Positions 1 to 6,804 of a DNA stretch of 13,096 bases are shown here, piece by piece (position 1 is the stretch's first letter; every line of letters begins with the position of its first letter). The notes under the pieces are model-generated. The model was given only the letters and a program-made list of their open reading frames with translations. It was not told the origin of the DNA and did not search any database. Position numbers and translations under genes: made by a program. The DNA is taken from contig DATBFY010000362.1 of the NCBI GenBank assembly GCA_036558265.1, forward strand, positions 1 through 13,096, written 5' to 3'. This DNA is from RYN-433 sp036558265 (GTDB taxonomy: Bacteria; Planctomycetota; Phycisphaerae; Tepidisphaerales; Tepidisphaeraceae).

Positions 1-2
1 TC

Positions 3-425
3 GACAACGAGTACAGCAACACGATCCTGATCGTGCACCCGTCGGTGAAGATGGTGATCTTCCGGGGGGACATCTCGAACCTGCGCCTGCAGAGCCTTGG
101 GACGCACGTGATCCGGTTGGAGAAGGGGCAGGACCCGGCGACGATCGCGTATGATGGGACGGCACTGGCCATGACGCCTCCGCAAACGATCGGGGGACAG
201 GTCGAACCCGCGAAAGCGCGTGTGACGCCAACGAATCCTGCGCCCGACCAAACCGTTCCGCCGACTCAGACCGCGGCGACCGGCCCGGCAGCGCCTGAAG
301 ATCCGGCGGAGGCCGCCGATCCCTCGCCGGCCGAACCGGAGACTGGCGACGCCATTTCATTGGTCCCAATCCGGCTTGATATCGGCGCGCCTCACGGCAA
401 GACGGTCACAATGGATCGCCCGTAG
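3..425 (+). CDS. C-terminal part of an unrecognised protein (5' end outside window)
   Basis: The frame is open from the first complete codon at position 3 and ends with TAG at 423-425, so the gene starts upstream; 140 residues are visible. The first 60 or so residues look folded, with alternating beta-like stretches (NTILIVHPSVKMVIFRGD, then LRLQSLGTHVIRLEKGQ). From about residue 60 the sequence becomes a low-complexity tail rich in Pro, Ala, Glu and Thr, as in extracytoplasmic linkers, and it ends in a short more hydrophobic piece (ISLVPIRLDIG). I do not recognise the family. GTG at 33 could be a start but has no convincing ribosome site, and the coding signal clearly continues upstream of it. 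The last 34 bp overlap the 3' end of the convergent DUF1593 gene. Function unknown; coding status fairly sure. Confidence 0.6.
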   Translation, partial: DNEYSNTILIVHPSVKMVIFRGDISNLRLQSLGTHVIRLEKGQDPATIAYDGTALAMTPPQTIGGQVEPAKARVTPTNPAPDQTVPPTQTAATGPAAPEDPAEAADPSPAEPETGDAISLVPIRLDIGAPHGKTVTMDRP

Positions 426-1732
426 CGCGTCAGCGGGGGAGAGCCGTTATCCGTAACCATAACGATTAGATGGAGGGATTGTCCGGCGGCATCGGCGGGT
501 AGGGTGATGCGCGTGCGCGCGGCGATCGCGTTGGAGAAGACGGGCACGGCACCGCGATAGCCGCTGACCTCGGGGTAAACGATCCACTGAAAACCAAGGG
601 CGTTGCCATCCGGATCGGTCGATGCGGAGGCATCGAGGTCGATCGTCTCGCCGGGTTTGGCCGTACGGTCCCGGTCGCCGGTCAGCTTGACCTGGGGCGG
701 GTGATTCGCGTGCGCGTGGTCCTTCACGCACCAATCCAATCGCGCGCGAAAATCGTTCTGGATGTGCGCCGCCCAGCGGATCAGCGTGTTGTCGCGGTTG
801 GTCTTGCCATCGAGCGTGTCGCGGACGTTCGGCCAGTAGTACCGCCGGCCGTTCGCGTTCTCTCGCGGGGCGAATCGGCCGGCCCACGAGCCCCACTCGG
901 GGCGCTCGGGCTCGTTCAGGCCGTTGGGGATGAGGCGGAGGAAGGTCATCGTGTCCCCCTCCTTCTGCGGGCGGTCGGTATTGGTCGGGTAGAGCGCGGC
1001 GAGGGGGCCATGGTTTTCCAGGAGATCGCGTTTCAGGTCGAAACCGCCGGCGGTCTTGGTCAGGCGCGAGAAACGGTGATACCAGCGGCCGCCGTCCATG
1101 TCGGGGAGGAAGGGATAGGCCCAGAACTCGAAGGGCGGGTCGATCTTCCACGTGTGGTCGCCGAACTGATCGTCGGAGGAGAGGCGGATCTTGCGCTTGA
1201 ACGCGGCGTAGCCTTGCGGGCCGCGCTCCTTCAGCACCTTGTCGAGCGCGCGGCCGAGGCACGACTTGGCGGAGCCGTGATCGGTGCCCCAGTTGAGGAA
1301 CCAGACGGGTCGCGGGTCGTCACGATCGATTGAGCGGATAAGGAGGTTCACGCCATCTTCGACGTCGTCGTAGCCGCCGACGGTGACGCGCCAGAGTTGT
1401 TCGCGCGTGGGGTAGCGCGGGTCGTGCAACTTCAGGTGGTCGTAGACCTGGCCGTACGCGTCAAGCTGGGCGCGGACGATTTCCAGGCCGGTGCGGCGGG
1501 GGTTGAGGTTCTCGCCGTCGCGGGCGGTGGGGCGGTTGGCGATGATCCCCTCGACGTCCCACTCGTCGGCGTAGAGGAGGAAGCGGACCAGTGACTGCTC
1601 GTCATCCGGATCCCCTCCGGCGTCGGTCTCGATGATCAGGCGGAGGCGATCGGGCGGAGCAGCGGAAGAATTCACCGCGGAGACGCGGAGGACGCAGAGA
1701 AGAAATGCGAAAATGGTTCTGAAGCAAGCCAC
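392..1732 (-). CDS. Secreted DUF1593 nucleoside-hydrolase-like protein
   Basis: The 446-residue product has an N-terminal signal peptide (residues 1 to about 25, core FAFLLCVLRVSAV). A nucleoside-hydrolase-like DUF1593 domain follows, opening with ETDAGGDPDDEQSL at 35-48; its Asp cluster (D37, D41, D43, D44) resembles the metal-binding DxDxxxDD of inosine-uridine hydrolases. A beta-sandwich tail starts near residue 345 (NHPPQVKL, ASTDPDGNALGFQWIVYPE) and resembles the C-terminal domain of Sde182-type cellulose-binding proteins. The family occurs in polysaccharide-degrading bacteria; the true substrate is not known, and hydrolase activity is inferred from fold only. The start is GTG at 1732, one base after the TGA of the upstream serine hydrolase gene. 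There is no good Shine-Dalgarno, so translational coupling is likely. The next Met is at about residue 212, so no internal start is plausible. The 3' end overlaps the convergent gene by 34 bp. Confidence 0.88.
   Translation of the reverse strand: MACFRTIFAFLLCVLRVSAVNSSAAPPDRLRLIIETDAGGDPDDEQSLVRFLLYADEWDVEGIIANRPTARDGENLNPRRTGLEIVRAQLDAYGQVYDHLKLHDPRYPTREQLWRVTVGGYDDVEDGVNLLIRSIDRDDPRPVWFLNWGTDHGSAKSCLGRALDKVLKERGPQGYAAFKRKIRLSSDDQFGDHTWKIDPPFEFWAYPFLPDMDGGRWYHRFSRLTKTAGGFDLKRDLLENHGPLAALYPTNTDRPQKEGDTMTFLRLIPNGLNEPERPEWGSWAGRFAPRENANGRRYYWPNVRDTLDGKTNRDNTLIRWAAHIQNDFRARLDWCVKDHAHANHPPQVKLTGDRDRTAKPGETIDLDASASTDPDGNALGFQWIVYPEVSGYRGAVPVFSNAIAARTRITLPADAAGQSLHLIVMVTDNGSPPLTRYGRSIVTVLP
1671..1702. 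repeat. Putative dispersed GGAGACGCGGAGGACGCAGAG-type repeat inside a signal peptide
   Basis: The 32-bp purine-rich stretch reads on the + strand CACCGCGGAGACGCGGAGG followed by ACGCAGAGAAG. It is internally repetitive (GGAGACGC, GGAGGACGC). It resembles a short dispersed repeat that I recall from many unrelated genomes, commonly seen in translated form as CVLCVSAV-like peptides. Here it encodes residues 11-21 (LLCVLRVSAVN) of the DUF1593 signal peptide. Only one copy is visible in this window, so its dispersed status rests on recall and needs a genome search. Confidence 0.45.
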
Positions 1733-1733
1733 G

Positions 1734-3029
1734 TCAGTTCTCGATTGCGTCGTATACGGCCTTCTTGAACTGCTCGCGCAGCTTCAGGTGGCCGTTGGGC
1801 CAGGTCTGGGTCATCATCACCGCGACAAGGTTGTTCTTCGGGTCGGCCCAGAAATAAGTGTAGAAGAAGCCGCCCCAGGAGACGCTGCCGGCGGGGGCGA
1901 CGTCGCCGTCCTTGCGGTCGGCGTGGTCGGTCATGACGCCTACGCCATAGCCGAAGCCGTCGCCGTGCATGGCGAATGTGACGTGCAAGGGGGCGATCTG
2001 ATCCTTGAGCATCCGGGCGACCGTGTCGGCCTTGAGGACGCGCGCACCGTCAAGCTCGCCGCCGTTGAGCAGCATTTGCAGGAAGCGCGAGTAATCGCCG
2101 ATCGTCGAGCAGAGACCGCCACCGCCGGAATAATACGTGCTGTCGTCTTGTGTCGAATAGGTCGTGCTCCAGACCAGCGCTCCCTGGACGACCCGGTCCG
2201 TGCCGACCTTGGTCACCTCATTGCGGTTCTTCGCGTCGGGCATGTAGACGGCGGAGAGGCGGTCACGCTGGTCCCTGGGGACGATGAAGAACGTGTCGTT
2301 CATCTTCAGCGGGTCGAGGATGCGCTTGCGCATGAACTCGTCGAGCGATTGACCTGACGCGACCTCGATCACACGCCCGAGGACGTCGGTGTTCAGGCCG
2401 TATTCCCACGCGGCGCCCGGGTCGTTCAGCAGTGGCATGGCGGCGATGCGCTTGCAGTTTTCGGCGAGTGAAAATGGCGACTCAGCGAGACCGTCCTGGA
2501 CGTTCTCGCGCACGTAGAGGTCGCCGACGCTGGGCTTGTTCATGAAGCGATAGGTGATGCCGGAGGTCTGGGTGAGCAGGTCACGGATGCGGATCGGGCG
2601 GCTGGCGTCGCGGAGCGGTTGCTCGGCGCCGCGGACGAAGACGGAGGATGTCTTGAATTCCGGCAGAAACCTCGCGACGGGATCGTCCACGCTCAGTTTC
2701 CCGTCTTCGACGAGGATCATCGCCGCGACGGAGGTAATCGGCTTGGTCATCGAGGCGATGCGGAAGATCGTACCGCGATCGACCGGACGCGCGGTGTCCG
2801 GGTCCGCCAGGCCGGCGGCGGTGAAGTAGACGACCTTGCCGTGCCGCGCGACCAGGGCGGAGGCGCCGCCGATCTGCTTCGCGTCAACCTGATCGCGCAG
2901 GATTCTGGAGAAGGCGTCGACCTTCTGGAGGGAAACCCTCTCGGCCGCCGCGTTGCCCGCAGGCAACGAGTCGGCGCGGGAGAGCGCGACCAGGAGCAAC
3001 ACCAGACCCGCGACGAGCCATCTGGACAT
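1734..3029 (-). CDS. Secreted serine hydrolase, beta-lactamase family (class C / EstB-like)
   Basis: The 431-residue product has a signal peptide (MSRWLVAGLVLLLVALSRA, residues 1-19). The serine beta-lactamase/transpeptidase fold is shown by the nucleophile motif SMTK at 93-96 (context IFRIASMTKPITS), Tyr210 in WEYGLNTDVLG as the Y-x-N equivalent, and a WGGFFYTYFWADP block at 385-397 where class C enzymes carry KTG. These replacements are usual in the EstB-like esterase branch, so a periplasmic or secreted esterase or D-aminopeptidase is more likely than a true beta-lactamase. The start at 3029 is preferred because GGAGG sits 8 bases upstream; an in-frame start at 3071 would add 14 residues and spoil the signal peptide. 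It is the first gene of a pair with the DUF1593 gene, which starts one base after its TGA stop. It is divergent from the lipoprotein at 3228. Confidence 0.92.
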   Translation of the reverse strand: MSRWLVAGLVLLLVALSRADSLPAGNAAAERVSLQKVDAFSRILRDQVDAKQIGGASALVARHGKVVYFTAAGLADPDTARPVDRGTIFRIASMTKPITSVAAMILVEDGKLSVDDPVARFLPEFKTSSVFVRGAEQPLRDASRPIRIRDLLTQTSGITYRFMNKPSVGDLYVRENVQDGLAESPFSLAENCKRIAAMPLLNDPGAAWEYGLNTDVLGRVIEVASGQSLDEFMRKRILDPLKMNDTFFIVPRDQRDRLSAVYMPDAKNRNEVTKVGTDRVVQGALVWSTTYSTQDDSTYYSGGGGLCSTIGDYSRFLQMLLNGGELDGARVLKADTVARMLKDQIAPLHVTFAMHGDGFGYGVGVMTDHADRKDGDVAPAGSVSWGGFFYTYFWADPKNNLVAVMMTQTWPNGHLKLREQFKKAVYDAIEN

Positions 3030-3058
3030 TCGAAATCCTCCGTTGTTGCACGGAGGCG

Positions 3059-3064
3059 AGTATA
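3059..3064 (-). promoter_or_regulatory. Possible -10 element for the serine hydrolase / DUF1593 pair
   Basis: Read on the minus strand, TATACT lies about 30 bases upstream of the ATG at 3029, which would give a 5' leader of roughly 22 nt containing the GGAGG ribosome site. No matching -35 hexamer is found at 16-18 bases, so this is a weak call resting on one hexamer in GC-rich DNA. The 198-bp gap to the divergent lipoprotein gene holds no other signal that I trust. Confidence 0.25.
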
Positions 3065-3227
3065 GCCGCACGCGGCCTCCCGCACAGGATCAGCCCGCTC
3101 CGCGCGACAAACGACCGCGTCAGCTCGTCCCGGTGCGGATTGGGACGCTCGCGAAATCCCCCCTTGGTGGACAACGGCGTGAACTTTGCTGCAACGCGAT
3201 TACACCCGTACGAACGGAGAGACACCT

Positions 3228-3614
3228 ATGACGAAATCAACTCCGCCCATCGGCCTCATCGGCATCAGTGGTTTGATCTTGCTCGTCGGCTGCGCGAATC
3301 AGGAGCCGGCTGACGCTCCGACGGCATCGGCCACGCCCGCCGCGGCTCGCGTGTCGCCCGCCGACCTTCCGCCCGGCGTGCGGGACGCGTTCATGCGCGA
3401 GTTCCCCGACGCCGGCATCACCAACGTAACGCACCTGTCGGCCGAAACGGGCGCGCCGCTCTACCGGCTGACCTTCATCCAGAACGGTCGTCCCGGCAGC
3501 GCGACGTATTTCATGAATGGCGAGCGACTTCCGCAGCCTGCGCCGGCCGACCTGACGCCGTACACGCCGCGGCCGCTTCCAAACGATTCCGGTGTCGTGG
3601 CCCCGCCTCGATGA
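3228..3614 (+). CDS. Small lipoprotein with PepSY-like region
   Basis: The 128-residue product has a lipoprotein signal peptide with lipobox LVGC at 19-22 and Ala at +2, so it is probably lipidated at Cys22 and kept in the outer or inner membrane. After an Ala/Pro/Thr linker, residues about 44-102 (SPADLPPGVRDAFMREFPDA through a VTHL strand, LYRLTFIQNGRPGSATYFMNGERL) follow the PepSY-like pattern: a helix with LP..v...f...fP, then strands around a G.p.Y.v core and an N-G-E/K turn. PepSY-like domains are small periplasmic modules thought to inhibit or bind partner proteins; the partner here is unknown. The tail is Pro-rich. The start at 3228 is chosen because GGAG lies 8 bases upstream and the lipoprotein signal begins there; an in-frame start at 3186 would put 14 polar residues in front. 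It stands alone, divergent from the hydrolase pair. Confidence 0.75.
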   Translation: MTKSTPPIGLIGISGLILLVGCANQEPADAPTASATPAAARVSPADLPPGVRDAFMREFPDAGITNVTHLSAETGAPLYRLTFIQNGRPGSATYFMNGERLPQPAPADLTPYTPRPLPNDSGVVAPPR

Positions 3615-3658
3615 ATTGGGGCGCGATGAGATGACGCGGAGAGCTTTGAGCGATGAGA

Positions 3659-3689
3659 GAGGCGTTGGTGACGCGCGGCCCAACGCCTC
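3659..3689 (+). terminator. Hairpin after the lipoprotein gene
   Basis: A perfect 10-bp inverted repeat (GAGGCGTTGG at 3659-3668 and CCAACGCCTC at 3680-3689) surrounds an 11-base GC-rich loop. It lies 45 bases past the lipoprotein stop and before the kinase promoter candidate, a sensible place for a terminator. No clear T-run follows (only CCATTTGG), so efficiency is doubtful. Confidence 0.4.
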
Positions 3690-3722
3690 CTCCATTTGGC
3701 TCAAGATATTTACATTTCATGG

Positions 3723-3750
3723 TGGACACCCCGTTCGGATTTGAAATAAT
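3723..3750 (+). promoter_or_regulatory. Candidate sigma-70 promoter of the kinase-TPR gene
   Basis: TGGACA (3723-3728) and AATAAT (3745-3750) each match the consensus at 5 of 6 bases, with a 16-base spacer, inside a locally AT-rich island of otherwise GC-rich DNA. Transcription would start near 3757 and leave about 45 nt before the ATG at 3802. Confidence 0.45.
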
Positions 3751-3801
3751 CGATCCATCGAGTTTCACGTCGTGGGTCGCTTGCTTCGGACGGGGTGACG
3801 A

Positions 3802-4581
3802 ATGGCCGAAATCCCGCACGCGCGCAGCCAGACCGAGCCGGCGGCACCCCTGGCCAACGGTGGCGACCCGCACCCGCCCGGGAATGACCGGTCCGATCCC
3901 GTCGACCGTCCGGACCTGCACCGCGACGTGTTGTCGCCTCGCCAGGACGCCGGGTTCGTCGGACCTTATCGCATCCTCGAACGGGTGGGCGAAGGCGGGA
4001 TGGGCGTGGTTTACAAGTGCGAGCAGCGCGAGCCCGTACGCCGGATCGTCGCGGTCAAGTTGATCAAGGTCGGCATGGACACGCGCGAGGTCGTGGCGCG
4101 CTTCGACGCCGAGCGTCAGGCGCTCTCGCTGTTGAACCATCCCAACGTTGCCAAGGCCGTGGATGCGGGCGTCACCGATTCGGGGCGGCCTTACTTCGCG
4201 ATGGAGTACGTCGCGGGCGTCCCGCTCACACAATATTGCGACGACAACAGGCTCACGACCCGCCAGCGTCTCGAGCTGTTCATCCCCGTCTGCCAGGCCG
4301 TCCAGCACGCCCACCAGAAGGGCATCATCCACCGCGACATCAAGCCCTCGAACATCCTGGTCACGCTGATCGACGGCAGGCCGATCCCCAAGGTGATCGA
4401 CTTCGGCATCGCCAAGGCCGCCAACTTCGTCCTGACGCAGCAGACGCTTTTCACGCGGATCGGGGCGATGGTGGGAACCCCGGAGTACATGAGCCCCGAG
4501 CAGGCCCAGACCAGCGGCCTGGACGTGGACACCCGCACCGACATCTACTCGCTGGGCGTGGTCCTGTACGAACTGCTCACC
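3802..4581 (+). CDS. Ser/Thr protein kinase, N-terminal fragment of a frameshifted kinase-TPR gene
   Basis: The first 260 codons encode a Hanks-type kinase domain after a 53-residue polar, Pro-rich N-terminus. Visible motifs: Gly loop GEGGMG 63-68; VAVK with Lys86; helix-C Glu104; catalytic loop HRDIKPSN 177-184 with Asp179; metal-binding DFG 200-202; activation segment ending MSPEQ 230-234 in place of APE; helix-F Asp247 in TDIYSLG. All catalytic residues are intact. At codon 260 (LYELLT) the family expects a G-x-LPFDP continuation, but the frame reads LRPGQVAHPG. The expected text (PFDPAKLRTQGIDGI) resumes in the +1 frame from 4580. The zero frame then runs unlike any kinase to a stop at 5512-5514. 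The ATG at 3802 has only a weak GGGG ribosome site. The fragment lacks the end of the C-lobe, so alone it is probably inactive. Confidence 0.85.
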
Positions 4582-4585
4582 CTTC
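4576..4585 (+). other. Frameshift junction within the kinase domain
   Basis: Upstream coding ends in frame at LLT (4576-4581) and the PFDP of the same domain begins one frame over at 4580. Against the usual family wording (LLT-G-x-LPFDP), about 11 nt appear to be missing, which gives exactly the observed +1 shift. No slippery heptamer, stop codon or stimulatory hairpin suggestive of programmed frameshifting is apparent, so a mutation or an assembly error is likelier. Confidence 0.7.
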
Positions 4586-6616
4586 GACCCGGCCAAGTTG
4601 CGCACCCAGGGGATCGACGGCATCGCGCGGATCCTCAAGGAGACCGATCCGCACAAGCCGAGCACGCGGCTGGGTCAGATCAAGTCCCGGCAGAGTCAGA
4701 GTTCGGACGGCGTGCCCGCGCCAACCCCGGCGGATCCCGCCGCCCGCCGCGGGACCGATTTCCGGTCGCTCACGCGCGAGCTCCGCGGCGACCTCGATTG
4801 GATCGTGATGAAGGCCATGGAGAAGGACCGTTCGCGGCGGTACGAGACCGCGACGGGCCTGGCGATCGACGTCCGTCGATATCTGCAGCACGAGCCGGTC
4901 TGGGCCCGTCCGCCGACCACGACGTACCGTCTGCGCAAGCTGATCCGGCGCCACCGCGCCGCGTTCGCGGCGGCACTGGCGGTCGCCTGCTCGTTGATCC
5001 TGGGCATGGCCGCCACCGGCGTCGCGATGATCCGCGCGCGCAACGCCGAGCGTGTGGCCGTCGCGCAGCAGGCGCAGGCCCGCCGCGAGGCCGAAAAGGC
5101 AACCACGGTCAGCCAATTCCTGCAGGACGTGTTGACCGACGTTCAGGGCATCGAGCTGCTGGCGCGGGCCGAGAAGGAGGTCGGCGTCCGCTTCAGGGGC
5201 CAGCCCGACCTCGAGCTCCAGACGCGCTACACGCTCTTTCGCGCCTACAGCAGCCTCGGGCTGAGCGAGCTGGGCATCCAGGAGCTCGACCGCGCGTGGG
5301 AACTGGTCAAGGCGAGCGACGCCCGACGCACCGAGACGGGCCTGCGCGTGGCGGCGGACCTGGCGTATTACGCCCGGGGCACGCAGGAGCAGCGGGAGCA
5401 GTTCGCGCGCGAGACCGCCGACCTGGCGCGCGACACCCTGGGCGACGACCACGAGGTGACCATCCTGGCGCGCAACGTCCGGGCGGTCGCGCTCGTGGCG
5501 CTGCGGCGCGCTGACGAAGCCGAACCCATCTATCGCCGCCTGATCCAGCAGCTTCGCGCGCGGGGAGCCGGCGCGACCGAGGACGCCAACGCCGCCGCCC
5601 CGTTCAGCAACCTTGGCGCGCTGGTGCGCCGGCAGGACAAGCTCGCCGAGGCGCGCGACCTCTTCGAGGAAGGGCTGCGCTACGCCAACGCCGCACGTTA
5701 CAACGGCTTTCGGAACTGGTGGATCTGCTCGAGCGGCCTGGCCGAAACGCTCGAACGTCAAGGCGAGCTCCCCAAGGCGGCCGACCTGTACGATCAGATC
5801 CTGACCCAGTTGCGCAGCCGGCTCGGCCCCGAGCACCCGTCGGTGGGGCCGACCGTGGACCTCTACGTCTCGCTGCTGCGGCGCCTCGGCCGCAACGACG
5901 ATGTCGCCGCCGTCGAGCGCGGACAATGGGACGCCCTCTCCCGAACCGCCGACCTGACCTGGAGCAGCCCCATCGTCCTGGCGCGACGGGCGCACGCGCG
6001 GGTGTGCGTCGGACGGTTCCCCGAGGCGATCGAAGACTACCGGCTCCTGACGGATCTCGAGCCCGCGCAGCACCTGCACTGGTATTACCTGGCTTGCGTG
6101 CTGGCCTACCTGGACGACGCCCCCGCGTTCGACAGGCTCCGCGTCCGGATGCTGCAGGGCTTTGGCAATTCCCCCGACCGCTACATCTGTCTGCGACTGG
6201 CCAAGGCCGCAATGTTGATGCCCGCCGCCGATCCCCAGCAGCAGCGGATCGCCGGCGCGATGGTCGACCGCGCCGCCGCCGCCGACCCTGCCGACAAGTG
6301 GCTGCGCATCTCCAAGGCGCTCGTCGAATACCGGGCCGGCCGGTTCGAGCGCGCGGTCGACTGGTGCGAGAAGGCGCAGGAGAATCCATTCGGCAACCCC
6401 GCCGCCGACGCCTCCGTCCAACTACTGCTGGCGCTGGCGCACCATGCGTCGGGACAGGACGTCCAAGCCCGCGCGGCCCTGGCGCGCGGCCGCGGCCAGG
6501 TCGCGCGCGACGTCGCCCCCTTGGAATCGGGACGCATGAGCGGCGTCGGCATCGAGGACTGGCTGATCTGCCACTCCCTGCTGCGCGAGGCGAACGGCGC
6601 GCTGCCCGGCAATTGA
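4580..6616 (+). CDS. C-terminal fragment of the kinase-TPR protein: kinase C-lobe end, membrane helix, TPR sensor
   Basis: Coherent coding resumes at 4580 (PFDPAKLRTQ) and ends with TGA at 6614-6616. It supplies the end of the kinase C-lobe (DLDWIVMKAMEKDRSRRYET, a hallmark of planctomycete Pkn-TPR proteins). A basic stretch and one membrane helix follow (AAFAAALAVACSLILGMAATGVAMI, about 4958-5032), then a coiled-coil-like AERVAVAQQAQARREAEKA. The remaining 480 or so residues, mostly helical, lie outside and hold degenerate TPR repeats (LYDQILTQL, AEPIYRRLIQQL, EDYRLLTDLEPA). Known family architecture places the kinase in the cytoplasm and the TPRs in the periplasm, presumably as sensor or interaction surface. 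No good ATG and ribosome site exists near the junction (the first start-like codon is TTG at 4598), so independent expression of this part is doubtful. The full protein would have about 938 residues. Confidence 0.85.
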   Translation, partial: PFDPAKLRTQGIDGIARILKETDPHKPSTRLGQIKSRQSQSSDGVPAPTPADPAARRGTDFRSLTRELRGDLDWIVMKAMEKDRSRRYETATGLAIDVRRYLQHEPVWARPPTTTYRLRKLIRRHRAAFAAALAVACSLILGMAATGVAMIRARNAERVAVAQQAQARREAEKATTVSQFLQDVLTDVQGIELLARAEKEVGVRFRGQPDLELQTRYTLFRAYSSLGLSELGIQELDRAWELVKASDARRTETGLRVAADLAYYARGTQEQREQFARETADLARDTLGDDHEVTILARNVRAVALVALRRADEAEPIYRRLIQQLRARGAGATEDANAAAPFSNLGALVRRQDKLAEARDLFEEGLRYANAARYNGFRNWWICSSGLAETLERQGELPKAADLYDQILTQLRSRLGPEHPSVGPTVDLYVSLLRRLGRNDDVAAVERGQWDALSRTADLTWSSPIVLARRAHARVCVGRFPEAIEDYRLLTDLEPAQHLHWYYLACVLAYLDDAPAFDRLRVRMLQGFGNSPDRYICLRLAKAAMLMPAADPQQQRIAGAMVDRAAAADPADKWLRISKALVEYRAGRFERAVDWCEKAQENPFGNPAADASVQLLLALAHHASGQDVQARAALARGRGQVARDVAPLESGRMSGVGIEDWLICHSLLREANGALPGN

Positions 6617-6705
6617 CGGCTTGTGCTCCGCGTCTCTCTCTCACTCTCTCGCAAGGGACAGGACGCGCCGCTTCGCCTGTTCAAGGGCGGACCCGCGAGA
6701 ATCAC

Positions 6706-6729
6706 ACGGCGCCCCTTTCGGGGCGCCGT
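6706..6729. terminator. Perfect hairpin between convergent kinase and DUF937 genes
   Basis: ACGGCGCCCC (6706-6715), loop TTTC, GGGGCGCCGT (6720-6729) form a perfect 10-bp, very GC-rich stem with a tetraloop. It is placed 90 bases after the kinase stop and 76 bases after the DUF937 stop on the other strand. Being symmetric it can act in both directions. No strong T-run follows on either side. Confidence 0.6.
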
Positions 6730-6804
6730 TGCGTCGCTCGGGCGCGCGCGATGATGCTTTGCTCCACAACCTCCGTTTTTCACCGCGCGCGCGACACGCG
6801 GGTC

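Noticed and set aside
1734..3029. True class C beta-lactamase (antibiotic resistance)
   Set aside because: The KTG box is replaced by WGG and the Y-x-N motif is not standard; the sequence fits the EstB-like esterase branch.
4576..4600. Programmed ribosomal frameshifting in the kinase gene
   Set aside because: No slippery A or T run, no adjacent zero-frame stop, no obvious stimulatory structure, and residues expected by the family are missing at the junction, which points to a deletion.
3511..4665. 384-codon open frame on the - strand over the lipoprotein and kinase
   Set aside because: Antisense to two supported genes, crosses a promoter region and a hairpin, no domain pattern.
4582..5514. 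Zero-frame continuation of the kinase ORF past the junction (about 310 codons)
   Set aside because: It is a GC-rich shadow of the TPR fragment: Arg/Pro/Gly-rich, no family pattern, and the other frame has clear homology-like motifs.
4577..6421. 614-codon open frame on the - strand over the kinase-TPR gene
   Set aside because: Antisense shadow of a gene with strong motifs; no ribosome site or domain pattern.
6625..6665. CT-rich tract (GTCTCTCTCTCACTCTCTC) after the kinase as a repeat element
   Set aside because: Short and without a second copy here; it vaguely resembles dispersed CTC-rich repeats but I cannot support it.
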